From the NCBI GenBank assembly GCA_965243485.1, contig CBDEVP010000001.1:1178001-1242000 (forward strand): DNA of 64,000 nt, in the 5' to 3' direction. Shown here one piece after another: positions 15,655 through 24,180 of the stretch. The notes under the pieces were generated by a model. It made no database searches, had not been told where the DNA came from, and worked only from the letters and a program-made list of their open reading frames with translations. The stretch comes from UBA7330 sp965243485. GTDB taxonomy: Bacteria; Bacteroidota; Bacteroidia; Cytophagales; Cyclobacteriaceae. A program made the position numbers and the translations under genes. Position 1 is the first letter of the stretch. Every line of letters begins with the position of its first letter.

Positions 15655-17318
15655 CAGAAGAGATAATTTCTAATCGGAAAATTCCAAAGAAATGATAGTG
15701 CTAAAATAGACGATGGATCACCGTTGTTATTGTTTAATGCACTTTCTTTTCGATAAATGTAAGTCAGGTCGATCAACACGTTGTGTTTCCAGTGGAAAGT
15801 GACAGAAGATTGATTCATCACCAGATTTCTGCTATCCCCCTGATTTTGTACGATCCCGTATTCCGAAGGCCGGAGATTATATGACTTGGTGATGTCTCTG
15901 CCATAGCTCACATCCCCCAAATCATTGCCATATTTTGCCAGCATCAGATTAGTTGAGAGCCTCCATCTGGGAAACGGCCGATAATCCAGGGCGTATATCT
16001 GCTCGGTAAAATTAGCCCCGAGCGGATGAGCCAATGGCTGCATGTAATGGCTGTAGGAAGTAAAAAGGCTCTCGTGACTGTAGGTATAAGGCCGTACCCG
16101 GTTTAGTTCTACCTGAAGGTTCAGATCCGGTATTTCAAAGGCGTCCACATATTTCAAACCAATTTGAGTACCATTCTTATTGCCCCACCATCCTTCATCG
16201 GAAAATACTTCACCAACGATGAGTTCATCGATCACCAGCTGACCGTACAATTGAAACCTTTTGATAAAATTCCATTTGAAATCCAATCCGATCAACACAT
16301 TGTCGGCACTTCCATCCTGTTGCTCCAAAGCCCTGTAAAAAATGATCGGATTGAGGTATTCAAGCTTGAGATTATTGGTGCCGAGTGAATCCGGTCTCCC
16401 ATAAACGACCGATTCAAAAAGACCCAGCTCCAGGCCGCGAATCACATTCATCCCGAGGCGGTGGAAAGTGAAATATTTTTTGGTAAAAGAGCCCACACCA
16501 AGCAAACCAAAATCCCTGCCCCCTCTGACTTCACCAATCATCTGAGCAAATAGATTGGTATACTGTACCTTCCACAACTGTGTATTGATCTTCAGATAAG
16601 GATAATTGTTTGCAAAATCCGAAAGTATGAGGGACCTTCTGCCTGTACCTATGAAATGCTTTCCATACCCAAACTGGGTAGAGATATGCTTGCTGATATT
16701 AAAATCTATGTAGCCCCTGGCTCGCAGAAAATCCGTACCCACATCGTCCGAAAGTCGCTTCCAGAAACCCTCATAGGGTACGGTGAGGGTTGAATCGATA
16801 AGCTTGCTTATGTAATTCGGATACCGGACCTGGTTTTCTGTCAGCAAACTGTAAAAGGACACCTTGTCATCGATGGTACCACGTAATTCCACACCCCGGG
16901 TATTGGTATAGGTCAGTTCTTCCGCATTTGAATCATGACCCAGACCAAAATAAACCACCGGATTGAAATGCAGATCCACCTCCTCATGATAGTGGGATAC
17001 AAAATCGGGAGGATGTTTGAAGAAAAACTTCAGGAAGGGCTTTTGGGTAGGAACGGAATCACTGTATTCTCCTGATTCCAGGCGAAGATACTTCAGGTCA
17101 AAATCATTAGCGGGTGTGGATAAAATCTTATGATCTGTCGTGAGCCGGTGCAGGTAGCGCCGTGAAAAAGGTTTTACAGAGGCATGAAAAGATCCCCCGG
17201 ACTGAATATCCCATCGGTCGATGGCGGGATAGATCCACCCATTCAACGGCAGATCTGTGCTTTGGCCAGACAGATCGGTCACCAGGGATAGAAGAATTAC
17301 ACAAAAGAGAATCCTCAC
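15654..17318 (-). CDS. Wzi/RemB-like outer-membrane beta-barrel protein
   Basis: This 554-aa protein has a signal peptide (about 1-18, ending DLSGQ) and alternating aromatic/polar beta-strand patterning through to a C-terminal FPIRNYLF, as in outer-membrane barrels. GWIYPAIDRW near the N-terminus and the overall pattern fit the capsule-assembly Wzi family (which includes RemB of gliding Flavobacteria). It may anchor surface polysaccharide. The chosen start is GTG at 17318. Coupling to the MsbA-like gene suggests a shared polysaccharide or lipid export job. The assignment rests on pattern and family resemblance. Confidence 0.75.
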   Translation of the reverse strand: MRILFCVILLSLVTDLSGQSTDLPLNGWIYPAIDRWDIQSGGSFHASVKPFSRRYLHRLTTDHKILSTPANDFDLKYLRLESGEYSDSVPTQKPFLKFFFKHPPDFVSHYHEEVDLHFNPVVYFGLGHDSNAEELTYTNTRGVELRGTIDDKVSFYSLLTENQVRYPNYISKLIDSTLTVPYEGFWKRLSDDVGTDFLRARGYIDFNISKHISTQFGYGKHFIGTGRRSLILSDFANNYPYLKINTQLWKVQYTNLFAQMIGEVRGGRDFGLLGVGSFTKKYFTFHRLGMNVIRGLELGLFESVVYGRPDSLGTNNLKLEYLNPIIFYRALEQQDGSADNVLIGLDFKWNFIKRFQLYGQLVIDELIVGEVFSDEGWWGNKNGTQIGLKYVDAFEIPDLNLQVELNRVRPYTYSHESLFTSYSHYMQPLAHPLGANFTEQIYALDYRPFPRWRLSTNLMLAKYGNDLGDVSYGRDITKSYNLRPSEYGIVQNQGDSRNLVMNQSSVTFHWKHNVLIDLTYIYRKESALNNNNGDPSSILALSFLWNFPIRNYLF

Positions 17319-17345
17319 AGGCTCAAAATTATCGAAAATAGCGCT

Positions 17346-17376
17346 TTTGAATATCCATTTAATTCACCTATCTTTG
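17346..17376 (+). promoter_or_regulatory. consensus Bacteroidota promoter of rpmE2
   Basis: TTTG (17346-17349), a 19-bp spacer and TATCTTTG (17369-17376) match the Bacteroidota housekeeping promoter exactly. Transcription should start near 17381-17384, leaving a leader of about 26 nt before the L31 start. This is the best promoter in the window and a reference for judging weaker ones. Confidence 0.82.
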
Positions 17377-17408
17377 CAGTCCTTTTTAGAAATGAGATAT
17401 TTGAAAGC

Positions 17409-17654
17409 ATGAAGAAGGACATACACCCGGAATATAAAGAAGTAGTTTTTTTTGATACTTCCAGCGATTTTAAATTCCTCACTAAATCTACCATGAGTAG
17501 CAGTGAGACCATTAAATGGGAAGATGGTAATGAATACCCCTTGATCAAAATCGAAGTGAGTTCTGCTTCGCATCCATTCTACACCGGTAAGAAACTATTT
17601 GTAGATACAGCCGGACGAGTAGAGAAATTCAACAAGAAATATCAGAAGAAGTAA
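17409..17654 (+). CDS. rpmE2: 50S ribosomal protein L31 type B
   Basis: This 81-aa ribosomal protein of the large subunit shows MKKDIHPEYKEVVFFDTSS at the N-terminus and SSASHPFYTGKKLFVDTAGRVEKF later, the type-B L31 pattern. It lacks the zinc-binding cysteines of type A, so it does not need zinc. It has its own consensus promoter and its own terminator (17682-17719), making it a single-gene unit divergent from the Wzi-like operon. Confidence 0.97.
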   Translation: MKKDIHPEYKEVVFFDTSSDFKFLTKSTMSSSETIKWEDGNEYPLIKIEVSSASHPFYTGKKLFVDTAGRVEKFNKKYQKK

Positions 17655-17681
17655 TCTGGCATCCGGACATAACAATATATT

Positions 17682-17719
17682 GAAAGTCTTCAGGTATACC
17701 TGAGGACTTTCCTATTTTT
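17682..17719 (+). terminator. rho-independent terminator of rpmE2
   Basis: GAAAGTCTTCAGGTA and TACCTGAGGACTTTC form a 15-position palindrome with one T-G wobble (17682-17711), followed by CTATTTTTG. The next gene starts at 17725, 6 bp after the T-run. Confidence 0.8.
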
Positions 17720-17724
17720 GTTGA

Positions 17725-18915
17725 ATGAGTATCGTCTTCTTTGACCCTCCGGAGAACCGGGAGTCTCTCTTACCGCTCACTTACACGCGTCCCATATCGG
17801 AGATCAGGATTGGGATCTTCAAAATTTCTGAAAAATGGAATACTTATCTGGAGACTGATCATTTCGGGTATGAAACAGAAGGTTATCTGAGTGATTGTTT
17901 TCCGTCCACCACCAAAGATGCTCAGACCACGTGGATCAATGCCACCATCCTCCCAAATCCGGAACTGGTCGAATCCATTCAGGCCCTGGGGGCTCATCAG
18001 GCATTGGTGGTCAACGACCTGATGATCGGATACAAAGGAGATTCCCTTAATCCTAAAGCCATAGTTAACAAAAAGTCATATACCGGGACTTTTACACAGA
18101 TCAAACATCCCTGGGATATTTTCAGGTTTAACGGACAGGAAATCATCAATGATTTTCAGTACATCAGGAGCAGTAAAGGAAGTCAGCACATTGTGGATCC
18201 GTATACCTCAATCTATGGAAATGACATTTTTCTGGAAGAGGGTGTCTCCATCAAAGCCGCCATACTCAACGCAGAAAATGGCCCTATCTATATTGGAAAG
18301 AATGCTTCAATCCATGAGGGGTCCATTATTCGTGGTCCTTTTGCCATGTGTGAAGGGAGTGAACTCAGGATGGGTGCCAAAATCAGAGGTGATACTACGG
18401 TCGGCCCATACTCAAAAGTAGGGGGCGAAGTCTCCAACAGTGTGTTTTTTGGCAATTCCAACAAAGCCCATGATGGATATCTGGGTAATTCCGTCATAGG
18501 GGAGTGGTGCAATTTAGGAGCTGGTACAAATAACAGTAACCTGAAAAACACCTACGAGCCCGTGAAAATGTGGAATTACAGCTCCCACCAATTTGAGCAA
18601 ACTGACCTGCAATTCTGCGGACTTATTATGGGGGATCATACCAAAGCTGGGATCAACACCATGTTTAATACAGGGACTACGGTAGGCGTAGCTGCAAATA
18701 TTTTCGGCGGGGGATTTCCCAGACAAATCATTCCTTCCTTTTCCTGGGGCGGCGCCAGGGGTTTTGTCACCTACGATTTTCAAAAAGCTATCAGGACCAT
18801 CACAACCGTCATGGACAGAAGGGGTATTAAGTTAACTGAGAATGAAGAGTCTATGCTCAGAAAGGTCTTTGAAAGTACCGCTGAAGTCAGGAGCTGGGAA
18901 AAACAGAACAAATGA
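17725..18915 (+). CDS. GlmU-like putative sugar nucleotidyltransferase
   Basis: The 396-aa protein begins SIVFFDPPENRESLLPLTYTRPISE, the start of a Bacteroidota GlmU-like family. Its N-terminal half resembles a nucleotidyltransferase domain. The C-terminal half is a left-handed beta-helix of hexapeptide repeats (GPIYIGKNASIHEGS, GAKIRGDTTVGPYSKVGGEV) as in acetyltransferases. It may help make UDP-GlcNAc or a related sugar nucleotide, but I see no clear nucleotide-binding signature of canonical GlmU (LAAGxGTRM). It overlaps holB by 4 bp. Confidence 0.83.
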   Translation: MSIVFFDPPENRESLLPLTYTRPISEIRIGIFKISEKWNTYLETDHFGYETEGYLSDCFPSTTKDAQTTWINATILPNPELVESIQALGAHQALVVNDLMIGYKGDSLNPKAIVNKKSYTGTFTQIKHPWDIFRFNGQEIINDFQYIRSSKGSQHIVDPYTSIYGNDIFLEEGVSIKAAILNAENGPIYIGKNASIHEGSIIRGPFAMCEGSELRMGAKIRGDTTVGPYSKVGGEVSNSVFFGNSNKAHDGYLGNSVIGEWCNLGAGTNNSNLKNTYEPVKMWNYSSHQFEQTDLQFCGLIMGDHTKAGINTMFNTGTTVGVAANIFGGGFPRQIIPSFSWGGARGFVTYDFQKAIRTITTVMDRRGIKLTENEESMLRKVFESTAEVRSWEKQNK

Positions 18916-20036
18916 AGTTTTCAGATATCCCCGGCCATCAGGAAATCAAAAAGTATCTTGTTTCCGCACATAAGAACAACAGGATAGCCCATGCCCAACT
19001 CTTTAGCGGCGTTTCCGGTAGTGCAAACCTTCCTTTGGCACTGGCCTTTTCCAATTACATCATGTGCCAGCAAAAGGAAGCTGATGATTCCTGTGGTAGC
19101 TGTCCGAATTGTTTACGAATGGCTAAACTTATCCACCCTGATCTTCATTTCTTCTACCCCAAACCATCCGCCAAACCAAAGGAATATGATAAAGCACTGA
19201 GCGATTCTCTCAAAAAATGGCGGGAGATGGTATCCGGCAATTTCTTTCCTGATTTGAATGATTGGATAACAATCAATGGATTTGAAAGTAAGAATTTATT
19301 GATCTCCAAAGAAGACAGCAAGCAAATCATCAAAACAGTAAGCATGAAATCATTTGAAGGGGGCTATAAAATTGTTTTCATCTGGTATCCTGAGTTCATG
19401 CATCAAGCAGCGGCCAATGCCATATTAAAAATTCTTGAAGAACCCCCCACAAACACCATATACTTTCTAATCACCTATGCTTATGAAAACTTACTTACTA
19501 CCATTACCTCCAGAACACAACTGATCTCCGTCCCCCCATTTACTGAAGAGGAAATTGAAGATTATCTTATTGATATAAGAGGCATTGAGGTGGAAAAAGC
19601 AAGAAATGTAGCGCTATTGGCTAATGGAAGCATGAGCAATGCTTTCCGGGAACTTGATCAAGCAGGAGAGATCGCCTACCAGGAGTTTCAGGAGTGGATG
19701 AGAAATTGTCTCAAGAGAAATTATTCGGAACTTGTCAGACAAAGTGAGGCTTTTGGCCAGAGATCCAGGTCAGATCAGAAAAGTCATTTGGAGTACAGCT
19801 TAGCCCTGGTGAGGGAGTCCACCCGGTCAGTCATCTCCGGAGGAATGATCGATGGTCGCAGTCCTGACGAAGTCAAATTCATCACCAATTTCGGAAAAGC
19901 CAATACGCTCGGGTCGATGGAGAGGATCCATTTTTTCCTGAGTGAGGCTCTAAGTAATCTTGAGAGAAATGCAAATCCCAGGATCACTTACTTAAATCTG
20001 TCGTTGAACTTCTGCAATATCCTTGAGCAGAGATGA
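18912..20036 (+). CDS. holB: DNA polymerase III subunit delta prime
   Basis: This 374-aa AAA+ clamp-loader subunit starts with FSDIPGHQEIKKYLVSAHKNNRIAHAQLF. A zinc module has cysteines C52, C61, C64 and C67. The P-loop is degenerate (SGVSGSANLPLA, no GKT), as expected for the non-hydrolysing delta' subunit. The sensor region includes AANAILKILEEPPTNTIYFLIT and ITSRTQLI. It works with DnaX and delta to load the beta clamp. Both ends overlap neighbours by 4 bp, so it sits inside an operon with the GlmU-like gene and the zinc-protease gene. Confidence 0.93.
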   Translation: MKFSDIPGHQEIKKYLVSAHKNNRIAHAQLFSGVSGSANLPLALAFSNYIMCQQKEADDSCGSCPNCLRMAKLIHPDLHFFYPKPSAKPKEYDKALSDSLKKWREMVSGNFFPDLNDWITINGFESKNLLISKEDSKQIIKTVSMKSFEGGYKIVFIWYPEFMHQAAANAILKILEEPPTNTIYFLITYAYENLLTTITSRTQLISVPPFTEEEIEDYLIDIRGIEVEKARNVALLANGSMSNAFRELDQAGEIAYQEFQEWMRNCLKRNYSELVRQSEAFGQRSRSDQKSHLEYSLALVRESTRSVISGGMIDGRSPDEVKFITNFGKANTLGSMERIHFFLSEALSNLERNANPRITYLNLSLNFCNILEQR

Positions 20037-20455
20037 AAAATAAAGTCACCATTGGCCGACTGGACAAGATCGATCTTCCGGATTTTGATATTTACAATGT
20101 GAATGCAAAAATTGATACTGGTGCTTATACTTCATCTATTCATTGTACGCACATTGAGGTAATGGATGATCTCCTGTATTTCGAGATCCCCGGGCTAAAA
20201 AACCAGGAAATCAAGAGATTCCATACCGGTAATTTTACACGAAAAAAGGTAAGGAGTTCAAATGGCAAAATTGAATCAAGATATACGATCAAAACCCATC
20301 TCCTGATCTTTGGGCATTTATACTATGAAGAATTTACTTTGACCGACCGGAGTAAAATGAAAAATCCTGTGTTATTGGGTAGAAAAGTATTGATGAATAG
20401 ATTTATTGTTGATGTATCGAAAAAAAACCTGTCCTATAATCTGAAAAATGAATGA
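20033..20455 (+). CDS. retropepsin-like putative ATP-dependent zinc protease
   Basis: This 140-aa protein has the motif AKIDTGAYTSSIH with D28-T29-G30-A31, the single aspartic-protease-like motif of the RimK-associated 'ATP-dependent zinc protease' family, and ends LLGRKVLMNRFIVDV as in that family. These proteins are commonly encoded next to RimK-type ligases, as here (rimK starts 79 bp downstream). A role in processing or controlling glutamylated products is inferred from context; biochemical data on the family are thin. Confidence 0.87.
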   Translation: MKNKVTIGRLDKIDLPDFDIYNVNAKIDTGAYTSSIHCTHIEVMDDLLYFEIPGLKNQEIKRFHTGNFTRKKVRSSNGKIESRYTIKTHLLIFGHLYYEEFTLTDRSKMKNPVLLGRKVLMNRFIVDVSKKNLSYNLKNE

Positions 20456-20534
20456 TATAAGCCCTGGCTGAGGTGGGACTAATTCGCCCGCAAGGGATTT
20501 TGCAGGGTGAAAGCTAAAAACAGACTTTAAAAAA

Positions 20535-21437
20535 ATGAAAATAGGCATCCTTTCAAGAAAAGCAGATCTTTACTCCACCACGAGGATACGAAATGCAGCC
20601 ATTGACCGTGGTCATGAGGTACACATCATCGACCACTTAAAATGTGACATGATCATTGAAAAGAATATACTGGAGATCTACCATGAAGGAGAAAAACTTA
20701 CAGGTTTTGATGCGATCATCCCCCGGATCGGAGCCTCGGTTACCTTTTATGGGACTGCAGTAGTGCGCCAGTTTGAGATGATGAATGTCTTTTCGGCCAA
20801 TAAATCCATTGCCATCGTCCGATCAAGGGATAAGCTAAGAAGTCTCCAATTGCTGGCAGCCCACGGACTGGGGTTGCCACGTACAGCCTTCACTAACTAT
20901 TCACGTGAAGAAAAACAGATCATCCAGAAACTCGGCGGCACCCCCCTGATCATTAAATTGCTGGAAGGAACCCAGGGACTTGGTGTCGTACTTGCTGAAA
21001 CCATTAAAGCCGCCAAATCCGTAATTGAAGCCTTTCATGGTCTGAAGGCCAGGATCATTGTTCAGGAATTTATCAAGGAATCAAAGGCTTCCGACATACG
21101 GGCATTTGTTGTGGACGGGGAGGTGGTTGGAGCTATGAAGAGACAAGGTAAGGAAGGCGAATTCCGTTCTAATCTTCACCGGGGGGGAACTGCAGAGCTT
21201 ATCAGGCTCTCGAAGGTGGAAAAAGCTGCAGCCATTAAAGCCGCTAAAGCCATGGGTCTGCATATTGCCGGAGTAGATATGCTTCAATCGGACCGCGGGC
21301 CACTTATCCTGGAGGTTAATTCTTCTCCGGGGCTTGAAGGAATCGAAAAAGCAACAAAAAAGGATATCGCCGGCAAGATCATCGGCTTTGTGGAAGACAA
21401 TTATCACAAAACAAGAAGCAATAAAAAGAACGCCTGA
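20535..21437 (+). CDS. rimK: RimK-type ATP-grasp ligase (ribosomal protein S6 modification)
   Basis: This 300-aa ATP-grasp enzyme adds glutamate residues to the C-terminus of ribosomal protein S6 in Escherichia coli. It begins MKIGILSRKADLYSTTRI and has the ATP-grasp core PLIIKLLEGTQGLGV and the metal-binding end LILEVNSSPGLEGIE. Its length equals E. coli RimK. The zinc protease partner lies upstream. The 79-bp gap contains a short CCCGC/GGG hairpin and no T-run. The hemC start follows directly on the stop codon. Confidence 0.92.
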   Translation: MKIGILSRKADLYSTTRIRNAAIDRGHEVHIIDHLKCDMIIEKNILEIYHEGEKLTGFDAIIPRIGASVTFYGTAVVRQFEMMNVFSANKSIAIVRSRDKLRSLQLLAAHGLGLPRTAFTNYSREEKQIIQKLGGTPLIIKLLEGTQGLGVVLAETIKAAKSVIEAFHGLKARIIVQEFIKESKASDIRAFVVDGEVVGAMKRQGKEGEFRSNLHRGGTAELIRLSKVEKAAAIKAAKAMGLHIAGVDMLQSDRGPLILEVNSSPGLEGIEKATKKDIAGKIIGFVEDNYHKTRSNKKNA

Positions 21438-22355
21438 TTGGAGACCATTAGAATAGGAACAAGAAAAAGTAAACTCGCCGTCTGGCAAGCCGATCATATC
21501 GCTGACCTTCTGGAAAGTGAGGATTTTACCACAGAAAAAGTATTGATTGAGACTAAGGGCGATAAGATCCAGGATGTCGCTATTTCCAAAATTGGCAGTA
21601 AAGGGGTATTTACCGAGGAACTGGAAGAACTGCTGAGGAATGGTGAAATTGACATTGCTGTCCACAGTGCCAAAGATCTTCAGTCCAGTTTGCCAGTGGG
21701 TTTCGGGATCATAGCCTTTTCGGATCGAACGCATATCGAGGATGTGATCGTCAGTGAAAAAGAAATAGATCTGCAGGATACCTCATTGGTACTGGGTACG
21801 AGCTCTACTCGAAGGGTCGCTACATTGGCTCATTTCTATCCTCACATCAAAACAGTGGATATGCGTGGCAATCTCCAGACCCGCATTGCAAAAATGCAGT
21901 CAGGAGTTTGTGACGGCCTCGTACTGGCACATGCGGGGATTTCGCGTATGAATTATGATCATTTGATCCGGGTCAAACTTCCCATGAATCAGTTTATACC
22001 CCCTGTTGGTCAGGGTTGTATCGCAGTGGAGGCTCATGAAAGCCTGACGCAAAGTAAGAAGTCTCACATCGTTCGACAAGTCAACAATTTGATGGTAGAA
22101 AAGCAGCTATTGGCTGAACGGGCCTTCCTGAAAAAGCTTGAAGGAGGCTGTAGCATACCGGTCTTTGCTCATGCGACTTTGCTGGATGATACCATACGGT
22201 TAAGCGGAGGGCTACTCAGTCTGGATGGGAATAAAAGGATCTTCCATGAAGAAACAGGAATCGATCCGCAGTCAGTCGGCATGGCCCTGGCGCAAAAGGT
22301 ACTGGATGACGGGGGAGACAGGCTGTTGAAAGAAATTAAAAATCTGCTGGGATGA
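21438..22355 (+). CDS. hemC: hydroxymethylbilane synthase (porphobilinogen deaminase)
   Basis: HemC polymerises four porphobilinogens to hydroxymethylbilane in haem synthesis. The N-terminus TIRIGTRKSKLAVWQA is diagnostic. LEGGCSIPV holds C238, which carries the dipyrromethane cofactor; TKGDKIQD and SSTRR are also conserved. The start is TTG directly after the rimK stop (TGA-TTG); no ATG gives a proper N-terminus. At 305 aa it is full length. Immediate adjacency to rimK suggests cotranscription. Confidence 0.96.
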   Translation: METIRIGTRKSKLAVWQADHIADLLESEDFTTEKVLIETKGDKIQDVAISKIGSKGVFTEELEELLRNGEIDIAVHSAKDLQSSLPVGFGIIAFSDRTHIEDVIVSEKEIDLQDTSLVLGTSSTRRVATLAHFYPHIKTVDMRGNLQTRIAKMQSGVCDGLVLAHAGISRMNYDHLIRVKLPMNQFIPPVGQGCIAVEAHESLTQSKKSHIVRQVNNLMVEKQLLAERAFLKKLEGGCSIPVFAHATLLDDTIRLSGGLLSLDGNKRIFHEETGIDPQSVGMALAQKVLDDGGDRLLKEIKNLLG

Positions 22356-22380
22356 TTATCTTTGACCAAAATTATTTCGA

Positions 22381-23229
22381 ATGAAGAGTTATTTGCCTCT
22401 GTTTCTTTCAATGCTTATACTGGTGGCCTGCGAGAGCACAAACAAGACTGAAGATGCCCTGATCACCATACACACAGCTTTCGGCGACATGAAGGCCATT
22501 CTATATGAAGAAACTCCCCTTCATAAAAAGAATTTTATCCAGCTGGCTAAAAGCGGAAGATATGACAGTACACAATGGCACCGGGTGATCGAAGATTTTA
22601 TGATCCAGGGCGGTGATATTTACTCCATGGAAGGCACACAGGAACCTCCGGATAGCCGCATTCCTGCGGAATTCAACGAAAAATATTATCATACCAAAGG
22701 TGCCCTTGCTGCCGCCAGGCTTGGTGACAATCAGAATCCTAAAAAACTCTCTTCTTCCACGCAGTTTTACATTGTGGATGGCAAAGTCTTTTCAGAGCAA
22801 GAGTTGACCATTGATCAGTACAAGCTGAATGAAAACCTTGGAAAACTTATGGCTGATGAGAAATACGATTCACTCAGACAAAAGTATCTCGCCATCAACG
22901 AAACGGGCGACATCGATAGTCTTCAAAACTTCATTTTTAGCCTGAAAGATCTGGTGGAAAAGGAATTCAATATCGATGTTTCCCGAGAATTTGATTCTGA
23001 GCGGCTTGAAAAATATACCACCATCGGCGGAGCCTATCACCTGGATGGTAACTACACCATTTTCGGTAGGGTAGTGGAAGGCCTGGAGGTGATTGACAAG
23101 ATTGCCTCTGTTGAAACAGGAGCTGCCGCCCGTCCAGTAGAGCCTATTTATCTGACTATGGAAGTAGAAATGGTTCCGAAAACCACGATTACAGAGAAAT
23201 ACGGGTATGAATACCCTGTTACCGAATAA
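22381..23229 (+). CDS. cyclophilin-type peptidyl-prolyl isomerase, lipoprotein
   Basis: This 282-aa protein has a lipobox LVAC with C17, so it is likely tethered to a membrane facing the periplasm. The cyclophilin core includes ITIHTAFGDMKAILYEETP, the active-site region WHRVIEDFMIQGGD, then QFYIVDGKVFS and GNYTIFGRVVEGLEVIDKI. An insertion of about 80 residues (roughly 140-220) separates the two halves of the fold, as seen in larger periplasmic cyclophilins of this phylum. The likely role is folding of envelope proteins. The next gene starts 3 bp downstream. Confidence 0.92.
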   Translation: MKSYLPLFLSMLILVACESTNKTEDALITIHTAFGDMKAILYEETPLHKKNFIQLAKSGRYDSTQWHRVIEDFMIQGGDIYSMEGTQEPPDSRIPAEFNEKYYHTKGALAAARLGDNQNPKKLSSSTQFYIVDGKVFSEQELTIDQYKLNENLGKLMADEKYDSLRQKYLAINETGDIDSLQNFIFSLKDLVEKEFNIDVSREFDSERLEKYTTIGGAYHLDGNYTIFGRVVEGLEVIDKIASVETGAAARPVEPIYLTMEVEMVPKTTITEKYGYEYPVTE

Positions 23230-23232
23230 GCA

Positions 23233-24138
23233 ATGAGGGTCCTGCTGACCGGAGCAAATGGTCTGCTTGGACAACATCTGCTACCCCTGCTTTCAGCCGA
23301 TCCTCAGATCGAAGCATTTGCCACAGGTTTAGGAGCAAATAGAAATCCTCCCGGCAAATACATTTACTCGAACTGTGATCTTACAGAATATGATCAGGTA
23401 TACAAATTGATCGCCAAGATCAAACCGGAATATATCATCCATGCTGCTGCAAAAACACAGGTAGACTGGTGTGAAAAAAACAAAGCCGCATGCTGGAAAA
23501 GCAATGTGGAAGCCACCGGGCATTTGCTGGAAGCAGCAGAGCGATGGACCAGTCGGTTTCAATATATTTCAACTGACTTCGTCTTCGATGGTCTTAAAGG
23601 AGGTTACAAAGAGTCCGATGCACCTAACCCGGTCAACTACTATGGAGAAAGCAAACTGGCCGCAGAAGATCTAGTGAGATCCTATGATGGCGAATGGTCT
23701 ATTGCCCGAACGGTACTGGTTTATGGTGTGGCCAAAGATCTGAGCCGGTCAAACATTATCACATGGATATGGAAAAGTCTTCAGGCAAATCAACCAATAA
23801 ACGTTGTGACCGACCAGATCCGGACTCCCACATTTGTTGAAGACCTGGCTCTTGGATCTTACTTAATAATGGAGCATAAAGCAATAGGGATCTATCACAT
23901 TGCAGGTGAAGAAACAATGACACCTTATGATATGGCAATAAAACTTGCCCGCTATTTCAAGCTGAATGAAGGAATGATCACTCCTGTAGATGCCTCAACC
24001 TTTACCCAACCGGGTCAGCGGCCAAAAAACACAGATTTCAACATCACCAAAGCCAAAGACCAACTTAACTATAAACCCAGGACGTTCGATGAGGGTTTGA
24101 AATCATTAAGGGACGCATTACAGGATTATTCAGGATAA
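23233..24138 (+). CDS. dTDP-4-dehydrorhamnose reductase-like SDR protein
   Basis: This 301-aa extended short-chain dehydrogenase has the Rossmann motif GANGLLGQHL (residues 7-16), the active-site pair Y137-x3-K141 in YYGESK, and YISTDFVFDG. The order of motifs fits RmlD, which makes dTDP-L-rhamnose, but no other rml genes lie nearby, so a different sugar-nucleotide or methionine-adenosyltransferase-beta-like role remains possible. It starts 3 bp after the cyclophilin gene. Confidence 0.85.
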   Translation: MRVLLTGANGLLGQHLLPLLSADPQIEAFATGLGANRNPPGKYIYSNCDLTEYDQVYKLIAKIKPEYIIHAAAKTQVDWCEKNKAACWKSNVEATGHLLEAAERWTSRFQYISTDFVFDGLKGGYKESDAPNPVNYYGESKLAAEDLVRSYDGEWSIARTVLVYGVAKDLSRSNIITWIWKSLQANQPINVVTDQIRTPTFVEDLALGSYLIMEHKAIGIYHIAGEETMTPYDMAIKLARYFKLNEGMITPVDASTFTQPGQRPKNTDFNITKAKDQLNYKPRTFDEGLKSLRDALQDYSG

Positions 24139-24180
24139 GTATCAGGATGATTTACCTTAGATTTAACAGAACAACGAGAA

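Noticed and set aside
17324..17331. CAAAATTA as a minus-strand promoter for the Wzi-like gene
   Set aside because: A perfect -7 match, but the start would coincide with the start codon and no -33 box exists upstream.
17713..17720. TATTTTTG as a -7 box for the GlmU-like gene
   Set aside because: It forms the T-run of the rpmE2 terminator, has no -33 partner, and would start transcription at or after the start codon.
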